From NCBI GenBank assembly GCA_951812325.1, contig OX638294.1:434001-498000 (forward strand): a stretch of 64,000 nucleotides of DNA, written 5' to 3'. The stretch comes from an uncultured Thermoanaerobaculia bacterium. GTDB taxonomy: Bacteria > Acidobacteriota > Thermoanaerobaculia > Multivoradales > Multivoraceae. The position numbers and the translations under genes are program-made. Numbering within the stretch: the first letter of the stretch is position 1; the number at the start of each line of letters is the position of its first letter. The notes below the pieces were generated by a model, which was not told where the DNA came from, did not search any database, and saw only the letters and a program-made list of their open reading frames with translations. Positions 57,899-64,000 of this stretch are shown one piece after another.

Positions 57899-58846
57899 AT
57901 GACGACTGCCTCGCCCAGCAACCATCATCGCCTCACGATCCTCGGCTCGGGGCCGGCCGGTCTCACCGCGGCCCTCTACGCCGCCCGGGCCGACCTGGCG
58001 CCCCTCGTCCTCGAGGGCAGCCAGCCCGGCGGCCAGCTGACGATCACCACCGATGTCGAGAACTACCCGGGATTCCCCGAGGGCATCATGGGCCCGGAGC
58101 TGATCGACCAGATGCGGGCGCAGGCCCAGCGCTTCGGGGCCGATACCCGGTTCGAAACGGGCCTCGCCGTGGACTTGGGCGCGCGCCCGTTCCGGCTCGA
58201 AACGGACGCCGGCGAGTACCGGACGGACGCGCTGATCATCGCCACCGGCGCCTCGGCACGCCAACTGGGGCTGGCTTCCGAAGCGGAGCTGATGGGCTAC
58301 GGGGTCTCCGCCTGCGCCACCTGCGACGGCTTCTTCTTCCGGGACAAGGAGCTTGTCGTGGTGGGCGGCGGCGACACGGCGATGGAGGAAGCCACGTTTC
58401 TGACCAGGTTCGCGAGCAAGGTGACGATCGTCCATCGCCGCGGCGAGTTGCGGGCCTCGGTCATCATGCGCGAGCGGGCGGCCTCGAACGGGAAGATCGA
58501 TTGGCGCTTCTTCGCCACCGTGGAAGAGATCCACGGTTCCAGGGCGGAGGGCGTCCACGGCGTCCGACTGCGCGACACCCGGACGGGCGAGGAATCGGAC
58601 TTCCCGTGCCAGGGCGTCTTCACGGCGATCGGCCACCAGCCGAACACCGATCTGTTCCGGGGCCAGTTGCCGATGGACGACATCGGCTACCTCAAGGTCC
58701 GCCACCCCGGCACGGCGACGGAGATCGAGGGCGTCTTCGCCTGCGGCGACGTGATGGACCCGATCTACCGTCAGGCCGTCACCGCCGCCGGCACGGGCTG
58801 CCAGGCCGCCATCGACGCCGAGCGCCGGCTGAGCGAAGCGCATTGA
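57899..58846 (+). CDS. trxB: Thioredoxin-disulfide reductase
   Basis: The 315-residue flavoprotein has the FAD motif [34 protein letters not shown], the redox-active CATC in [13 protein letters not shown], the NADPH motif [15 protein letters not shown] with HRRGELRAS, and the C-terminal [24 protein letters not shown]. It reduces thioredoxin with NADPH. It is monocistronic by spacing. Confidence 0.96.
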   Translation: MTTASPSNHHRLTILGSGPAGLTAALYAARADLAPLVLEGSQPGGQLTITTDVENYPGFPEGIMGPELIDQMRAQAQRFGADTRFETGLAVDLGARPFRLETDAGEYRTDALIIATGASARQLGLASEAELMGYGVSACATCDGFFFRDKELVVVGGGDTAMEEATFLTRFASKVTIVHRRGELRASVIMRERAASNGKIDWRFFATVEEIHGSRAEGVHGVRLRDTRTGEESDFPCQGVFTAIGHQPNTDLFRGQLPMDDIGYLKVRHPGTATEIEGVFACGDVMDPIYRQAVTAAGTGCQAAIDAERRLSEAH

Positions 58847-59079
58847 GGGCCGGTTTGCGGAGGGCACCGAGCGCGGCGCACGTGACTCGCAGTGGTCTCA
58901 CCGTGACCCGTGAGCTCGCCCCCGTGGGCCGCCCTGGGGTCGCCGGCCACTGCCTGAGCGTACGGTTGCGCGGAAAGCACTGAAGCCTGGCCGGCGAAAT
59001 GGGTGGTTCGCGTAGACTCCCGCCGCGCCCATCGAGAGGAACGGGGACCGAAGGGGACGGACCAGAACGGGGAAGGCGG

Positions 59080-59154
59080 ATGACCGAACGAGACTCCATC
59101 ACGTTGCACGGGCAGAATCCCGGCCCCCGGGACCGACGAGAACAGGAACGCTGA
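59080..59154 (+). CDS. Possible 24-codon leader peptide coupled to the TRAP binding-protein gene
   Basis: An ATG at 59080, preceded by GGGGAAGGCGG, opens a 24-codon frame beginning MTERDSITLHG. Its TGA (59152-59154) shares one base with the ATG of the binding-protein gene (TGATG). The first codons duplicate those of that gene: 59079-59092 and 59153-59166 are identical over 14 bp. It may be a true translationally coupled leader or the scar of a local duplication. Confidence 0.35.
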   Translation: MTERDSITLHGQNPGPRDRREQER

Positions 59155-60272
59155 TGACCGAACGAAACCGCAGGGACTTCCTGGGTACTGCCGCTCTGGC
59201 CGGCGCCGGCGCCGTCGCCGCCTGTGGCGGGGCCGCATCGACCACCTCCGACGGCGCTCCCGGCGTCGTCGCGAGGCCGCGCCTGACCTGGCGCCTGGCC
59301 TCCAGCTTTCCGCGCGGCCTGGACACCATCTTCGGCGCTTCGGAGGTGTTCGCCAACCGGGTCGAGAGCCTGACCGAGGGCCGTTTCCGGGTCCGGCCAT
59401 ACCCCGCCGGAGAACTGGTACCGGCCCTGGGTGTGCTCGACGCCGTCCAGCAGGGCACCATCGAACTCGGCCACAGCGCGACCTACTACTACACCGGCAA
59501 GAATCCGGCGCTCGCCTTTGACACGGCAATGCCGTTCGGCCTGATGGCCCGCCAGCAGAACGCCTGGCTCCACCACGGCGGCGGCCTGGAGCTGATGCGC
59601 GAAGTGTTCGCCGATTTCGACATCGTGAACTTCCCCTGCGGCAACACCGGCTGCCAGATGGGCGGCTGGTTCCGCCGCGAAGTGAACACGCTGGCGGAAC
59701 TGCGTGGAATCAAGATGCGCATTCCGGGCCTCGGCGCCGAGGTCCTGAGCCGCCTGGGCGTGACCGTTCAGACCATCCCCGGCGGCGAGATCTACCCCGC
59801 GCTCGAGCGCGGCGTGGTCGACGCGGCCGAGTGGATCGGCCCTTACGACGACCTGAAGCTCGGCTTCCACCGCGTGGCGAAGAACTACTACTACCCCGGC
59901 TGGTGGGAGCCCGGCCCCACCCTGTCGCTCTACGTCAACCGCACCGCGTGGGACTCCCTGCCCTCCGAGTACCAGGCGGTCGTCGCCGCCGCCGCGGCCG
60001 AGACGAACATCGACATGACCGCGCGCTACGACGCGCAGAACCCGGCCGCCGTGCGCACCCTGGAGGACGAAGGCGTCACGTTGCGACCGTTCTCGAACGA
60101 GATCATGACCGGCTGCCGCGACACCGCCTTCGAGCTGATGAACGAGAACGCGGCCGCCGACGCCGGCTACCGGAAGATCTTCGACTCCTGGGACGAGGCC
60201 CGGCAGTCCTCCTTCCGCTGGTTCAGCACCGCCGAACAGGCGTACGCCCGTTTCTCGTTCGGAGGCGCCTGA
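59154..60272 (+). CDS. TRAP transporter substrate-binding protein, TakP-like (DctP family)
   Basis: The 372-residue protein begins with a twin-arginine signal (RRDFLGTAALAGAGAVAAC) that also has a possible lipobox. The mature part is a DctP-type binding protein. Its closest remembered pattern is TakP, which binds 2-oxo acids: GCQMGGWFRREVNTLAELRG, KMRIPGLGAEVL, PGGEIYPALERGVVDAAEW, and YYYPGWWEPGP. It delivers the ligand to the DctQ-DctM permease encoded convergently just downstream. AGGA at 59144-59147 supports the start. Confidence 0.9.
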   Translation: MTERNRRDFLGTAALAGAGAVAACGGAASTTSDGAPGVVARPRLTWRLASSFPRGLDTIFGASEVFANRVESLTEGRFRVRPYPAGELVPALGVLDAVQQGTIELGHSATYYYTGKNPALAFDTAMPFGLMARQQNAWLHHGGGLELMREVFADFDIVNFPCGNTGCQMGGWFRREVNTLAELRGIKMRIPGLGAEVLSRLGVTVQTIPGGEIYPALERGVVDAAEWIGPYDDLKLGFHRVAKNYYYPGWWEPGPTLSLYVNRTAWDSLPSEYQAVVAAAAAETNIDMTARYDAQNPAAVRTLEDEGVTLRPFSNEIMTGCRDTAFELMNENAAADAGYRKIFDSWDEARQSSFRWFSTAEQAYARFSFGGA

Positions 60273-60355
60273 CCGGCAAACCGCCGGCCCTCCGGCCACT
60301 GCCGCCGTGAGCGTGTCGGCGGTCGCGTTCGCCGGGCGCCCGGCTGCTCGGCGCC

Positions 60356-61675
60356 CTACAGGAGCGCCGTGACCAGCTCGGGATACAGGCAGATCAGTGC
60401 CAGGCCGATGAGCTGAATGAGGATGAAGGGGATCACGCCCCGGTACATTTCGACCGTGGTGATCCGCCGCGGCGCCACCCCTCGGAGGTAGAAGATCGCG
60501 AAGCCGAAGGGCGGCGTCAGGAACGATGTCTGCAGGTTCATGCCGATCATCACGCCGAACCACACCATGTCGACATCCAGGATCCTCGCTGCCGGCGCGA
60601 TCAGCGGGATGACGATGAAGGCGATCTCGAAGAAGTCGATGAAGAACCCGAGGATGAAGATCGCGAGATTCGCGACGATCAGCAGGCCGATCTTCCCGCC
60701 CGGCAGGCCGGTCAGCAGGTCTTCGATCCAGACGTCGCCGTACAGGCCCCGGAACACGAGCGCGAAGGCGGTCGAGCCGATGAGCAGGAAGATGACCATC
60801 GTGGTCAGCTTCGCCGTCGCGTCCATCGTCTCCTTCACCGCCTTCATCGTCAGCCGCCCGCGCGAGAGGGCCAGCGCGATGGCGCCGACAGCGCCCAGCG
60901 CCCCCGCCTCGGTAGGCGTCGCGATGCCGGCGAAGATGCTGCCCAAGACGACCAGGATCAGCACCATGGGCGGCAGCATGACGACGGCCACCTGCCGAGC
61001 CAGCGCGGCGCCGCCGAGCGTCCGCTCCTCGGCGGGCAGCGCCGGGGCGGCGGCCGGTTTGGCGATCGCGACGCCGGTGACGTACACGGCATAGAAGCCC
61101 GCCAGCATCAGCCCCGGAATCAGGGAACCGACGAACAGGTCGCCAACCGAGATGCCGAGCTGGTCGGCGAGCACCACCAGCACCACGCTGGGCGGGATGA
61201 TCTGCCCCAGGGTGCCGGCGGCGCTGATCACGCCGGTGGCGAGCATCGGCGAGTACTCGTAGCGGAGCATGACCGGCAGCGAGATCAGACCCATCGCGAC
61301 CACCGAGGCGCCGACCACGCCGGTCGCCGCGGCGAGCATGGCGCCGACCACGACGACCGCCAGAGCCAGGCCGCCACGCAGCCGGCCGAACAGCATGCCG
61401 ATCGTGCGCAGGAGATCCTCCGCAAGCCGCGACTTCTCCAGCATCGTGCCCATGAAGATGAAGAACGGGACCGCCAGCAGGACGCCGTTCGACATGACGC
61501 CGAAGACCCGCTCGGGAAACGCGTAGAGGAGGTTCCAGGAGAAGAGCCCGAGCTCGATGCCGATGAAGGCGAAGATCAGGGCGGTCCCGCCGAGCGAGAA
61601 GGCGACCGGATAGCCCGCGAAGATGAACAGGAAGACGACCACGAACATCAGCGGGCCCAGGAAGTCGCCGCTCAC
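60356..61675 (-). CDS. dctM: TRAP transporter large permease subunit DctM
   Basis: The 439-residue protein has about 12 membrane helices with the DctM landmarks VPFFIFMGTMLEKS, AAATGVVGASVVAMG, GTLGQIIPPSVVLVVLAD, FAGIATPTEAGALGAVGA, and MNLQTSFLTPPFGFAIFYLRG. It is the ion-coupled translocator. GTG at 61675 overlaps the dctQ stop (GTGA). The longer frame upstream is dctQ in another frame. Confidence 0.95.
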   Translation of the reverse strand: MSGDFLGPLMFVVVFLFIFAGYPVAFSLGGTALIFAFIGIELGLFSWNLLYAFPERVFGVMSNGVLLAVPFFIFMGTMLEKSRLAEDLLRTIGMLFGRLRGGLALAVVVVGAMLAAATGVVGASVVAMGLISLPVMLRYEYSPMLATGVISAAGTLGQIIPPSVVLVVLADQLGISVGDLFVGSLIPGLMLAGFYAVYVTGVAIAKPAAAPALPAEERTLGGAALARQVAVVMLPPMVLILVVLGSIFAGIATPTEAGALGAVGAIALALSRGRLTMKAVKETMDATAKLTTMVIFLLIGSTAFALVFRGLYGDVWIEDLLTGLPGGKIGLLIVANLAIFILGFFIDFFEIAFIVIPLIAPAARILDVDMVWFGVMIGMNLQTSFLTPPFGFAIFYLRGVAPRRITTVEMYRGVIPFILIQLIGLALICLYPELVTALL

Positions 61676-62256
61676 AGCAGCCCCTCCTGCTCCAACTCTT
61701 CCTCTTCGGCGCCGGCCTTGAGCTCGCGCAGCCGCTGCCAGCTCCGAACCGCCTCGGCGAGCCCCTGCAGGGCCAGGAGCGTGAACGCGACCAGCAGCAC
61801 GCTCTTGATCGGATAGCGCGGCAGACCGCCGGGATCCGAGGACACCTCCAGCACCGCCCAGGAGTTGCGTACCGCCGGCCACGACATGACGAGTCCGAAG
61901 ACCGCGAACGGGACCAGGAACAGCAGCGAACCCCACAGGTCGATGTGCCGCCGCCACCGCTCCGGCAATCGGCTGTAGACCACGTCGACCCGGACGTGGG
62001 CGTTGGTCTTGAGCGCGTAGGCGGCGCCGAGCAGGAAGACCAGGCTGAACATGTACCACTGCAACTCGAGGTACGCGTTCGAGCTCAGGTTCCAGCCCGT
62101 GAAACGACCCAGGTAGCGGACCACCGCGTTGTACGCTCCGACCGCGACCATGGCCAACGTCAGCCAGGAGACCGCAATTCCCAACCGCGAGTTGAAGCGA
62201 TCGACCCGGCCGACGAACCGGTCCAGGAAGACGGCCGTAGCACGTTCTGACGCCAT
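61672..62256 (-). CDS. dctQ: TRAP transporter small permease subunit DctQ
   Basis: The 194-residue protein has four membrane helices and DctQ features: the first helix with NAVVRYLGR, then YLELQWYMFSLVFLLGAAYALK and AHVRVDVVYSRLPERW. The ATG at 62256 is preferred; a longer frame starts at 62304 but would overlap the MATE gene. An acidic tail precedes the overlap with dctM. Confidence 0.92.
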   Translation of the reverse strand: MASERATAVFLDRFVGRVDRFNSRLGIAVSWLTLAMVAVGAYNAVVRYLGRFTGWNLSSNAYLELQWYMFSLVFLLGAAYALKTNAHVRVDVVYSRLPERWRRHIDLWGSLLFLVPFAVFGLVMSWPAVRNSWAVLEVSSDPGGLPRYPIKSVLLVAFTLLALQGLAEAVRSWQRLRELKAGAEEEELEQEGLL

Positions 62257-62285
62257 GAGCGCGCGCAGGCTAGCAGCAGCCGGCC

Positions 62286-63626
62286 GTGACTGAGGCGGCG
62301 ACACCCGGCCTGACCCGCCGATTCGCGCGGCTGACGGCGCTCAACGCGGCTTCCAACCTGACCGTGCCGGTGTCCGGTCTGGCCGACATGGCGATGCTCG
62401 GCCGACTTGACGACGTGCGCTTTCTGGCCGGCGTGGTCCTGGGCGCCCTGATCTTCGACTACCTGTACTTCGGGTTCGCCTTTCTGCGCATGGGGACCAC
62501 CGGAGTCACCGCCCAGTCCTGGGGCCGCGGCGACACCGTGGAGGTCGCCGCACACCTCTATCGGGCGCTCCTGCTGGCAGCCCTTTTCGGCCTCGTGACG
62601 GTCGCGCTCCGCGGCCCGCTCGGCGACCTCGGCTTCCGACTCCTTTCCGGCGCCGCGGAGGTAGAGGACGCCGGCCGCCGCTACTACGACGCCCGCATCT
62701 GGGGTGCGCCCGCGACCTTCGCGAATCTGGCGTTCGTCGGCTGGTTCCTGGGCCGAGGCGAAGCGGGACGAGCTTTGCTCGTCGTCGCGGCAGCGAACGT
62801 CGGCAATATCGTGCTGAACTGGTGGTTCATCCTTCAACTGGGTTGGGCCGCGTTCGGCGCCGGAGTCGCCACCGCCGCCGCACAGTGGCTGGCAGCCGGC
62901 ATCGGTCTGACGCTGACCCTCGGCGCGGGCGCCGCGTCTTGCTCCTGGCGGACCGTGCTCGACCGTGCCGCGTTGCGCCGGCTCGTCGCCCTGAGCGGGT
63001 ACCTGGTCGTCCGGACCCTGCTCCTGGTCACGGCCTTCGCCCTGTTCACGAACGCCAGCGCGCTCCTCGGCACCGCCCGCTTGGCGGCGAACGGCCTGAT
63101 CCTCCGCATGTTGAGTCTGGCTTCCTACCTGGTCGACGGCGCGGCCTTCGCCGGCGAGACTCTCGCCGGCATGGCCTTCGGCGCCGGCGACCGCAGAGAA
63201 CTGCGGCGCGTTCTGATCCTGACGGTGACGGCAGCCGAAGTCTGCGCCGTCGCCTTCCTGTTGCCGGTGTTGATCTTTCCCCGCGGCACGTACGGCCTCC
63301 TGATCGGTTACGACGATGTCGTCGCACTCGCCGTCGACAGCAACGTCTGGCTGCTGCCCGTGCTTCTCTTCGCCGCCCTCGCCTACGCCTTCGACGGCTT
63401 CTTCGTCGGCCTCACCCAGGGCAAGCTGCTCAGCCGGGCGATGGTGATCAGCCTGGGGCTCGGTTTCGCGCCGCTCGCCTGGGCCGCGGTCCACTTCCAG
63501 GACAGCAACCTGCTCTGGCTCAGCATGGTCGGCATGATGGCCGGCCGGGCGGCCACACTGGGCTTCGCGGCGCGCCGCTACCTGTTGTCGGAGAATCCCG
63601 GCGCCTCCCGAAGCGACAGGGGCTAA
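62286..63626 (+). CDS. MATE-family efflux transporter
   Basis: The 446-residue protein has about 12 membrane helices in two similar halves, with the DinF/MATE features VPVSGLADMAMLGRL and FLRMGTTGVTAQSWGRGD early, and VDGAAFAGETLAGMAFGAGD in the second half. MATE proteins export cationic or organic compounds with proton or sodium antiport. GTG at 62286 is the start, 29 bp from the divergent dctQ start. Confidence 0.9.
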   Translation: MTEAATPGLTRRFARLTALNAASNLTVPVSGLADMAMLGRLDDVRFLAGVVLGALIFDYLYFGFAFLRMGTTGVTAQSWGRGDTVEVAAHLYRALLLAALFGLVTVALRGPLGDLGFRLLSGAAEVEDAGRRYYDARIWGAPATFANLAFVGWFLGRGEAGRALLVVAAANVGNIVLNWWFILQLGWAAFGAGVATAAAQWLAAGIGLTLTLGAGAASCSWRTVLDRAALRRLVALSGYLVVRTLLLVTAFALFTNASALLGTARLAANGLILRMLSLASYLVDGAAFAGETLAGMAFGAGDRRELRRVLILTVTAAEVCAVAFLLPVLIFPRGTYGLLIGYDDVVALAVDSNVWLLPVLLFAALAYAFDGFFVGLTQGKLLSRAMVISLGLGFAPLAWAAVHFQDSNLLWLSMVGMMAGRAATLGFAARRYLLSENPGASRSDRG

Positions 63627-63676
63627 ACTGCGGGCCGCAAACCGACCCGGGACAGCATCACGGGAGACCGCAGGCC

Positions 63677-64000
63677 ATGGGAAAGCTAGAAGGAAAGACC
63701 ACTCTCGTCACCGGCGGCGGCACCGGCATCGGCCGAGCGACTGCGCTGCTCTTCGCCCGCGAAGGCGCGACCGTCATCGTGTCGGGCCGGCGGCTCGAAC
63801 CACTTGAAGCCGTCGCCGGCGAGATCAAGGCGGCGGGCGGCAACGCCTGGGCCCATTCCGCCGACATGGAGGACGCCGACGCCGTCCGCGGCCTCGCGGA
63901 GGCGGTGCTCGACCGCCACCCCACGGTCGACGTTTTGGTCCACAACGCGGGTCACAGCTCCAGGGTGCGGAGCACGCGCTACATCTCCCAGGAGGAGTGG
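63677..64000 (+). CDS. Short-chain dehydrogenase/reductase (3' end beyond window)
   Basis: The first 108 residues are a classical SDR: the nucleotide motif TTLVTGGGTGIGRATALLFA, the ADMED segment, and the DVLVHNAGHSS strand at the cofactor site. The catalytic Ser-Tyr-Lys lies outside the window, so the substrate cannot be guessed. Arginine at SGRRLEP after the second strand suggests NADP(H) preference. The ATG at 63677 follows a weak CAGG. Confidence 0.92.
   Translation, partial: MGKLEGKTTLVTGGGTGIGRATALLFAREGATVIVSGRRLEPLEAVAGEIKAAGGNAWAHSADMEDADAVRGLAEAVLDRHPTVDVLVHNAGHSSRVRSTRYISQEEW

Overview
The window is a dense, GC-rich stretch (roughly two thirds G+C by eye) from a Gram-negative-type bacterium. 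Lipoprotein processing, an OmpA/MotB-type protein, a LolB-like lipoprotein, TRAP transport and a class A RNase P RNA all fit that. The gene mix and the secreted protease with repeated C-terminal modules resemble Acidobacteriota of the Thermoanaerobaculia type. That placement is an inference; no rRNA gene is present to test it. Most of the window is housekeeping, with genes packed in ATGA/GTGA overlaps. One accessory region lies at about 17.7-30.6 kb.

Left part (1-17.4 kb): the end of an unknown gene, then thiE-like, lspA and an rluD-type gene overlap in series and meet a bactofilin gene and tRNA-Gly(CCC). A GYF-AIM24 fusion and a glutaminyl-peptide cyclotransferase form a two-gene minus-strand unit. 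An MscS channel gene converges with a long minus-strand operon, recG - short broken ORF - scpA - scpB - rluB-type - cmk - NtrY-like kinase, in which every junction overlaps. An LD-carboxypeptidase gene and the RNase P RNA follow.

Accessory region (17.7-30.6 kb): a secreted M12-type metalloprotease, then a type III restriction-modification pair (mod, res) on the minus strand, then a divergent three-gene Zorya type II anti-phage system (zorA-zorB-zorE). The mod gene is interrupted by a 31-base G tract in a linker, which puts the conserved C-terminal part out of frame. A 10-base G tract sits just before its start codon and an 18-base tract lies beyond its end. ZorA ends in DDDIPF, the same six residues that end the SSB protein encoded at 52.2 kb.

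Right part (30.6-64 kb): uvrC-uvrB, a class A penicillin-binding protein, a membrane sulfatase-superfamily protein, a methyltransferase, and a translation cluster (tRNA-Gln, prs, rplY, pth, hppA, rpsF, rpsR, rplI). Then come a TPR protein with a LolB-like lipoprotein, HU, dtd, ssb, mutS, tsaB, a YdcH-like protein, the phosphatidylethanolamine pair psd-pssA, trxB, a TRAP transporter with its binding-protein gene convergent to its permease genes, a MATE exporter, and the start of a short-chain dehydrogenase gene cut by the window end.
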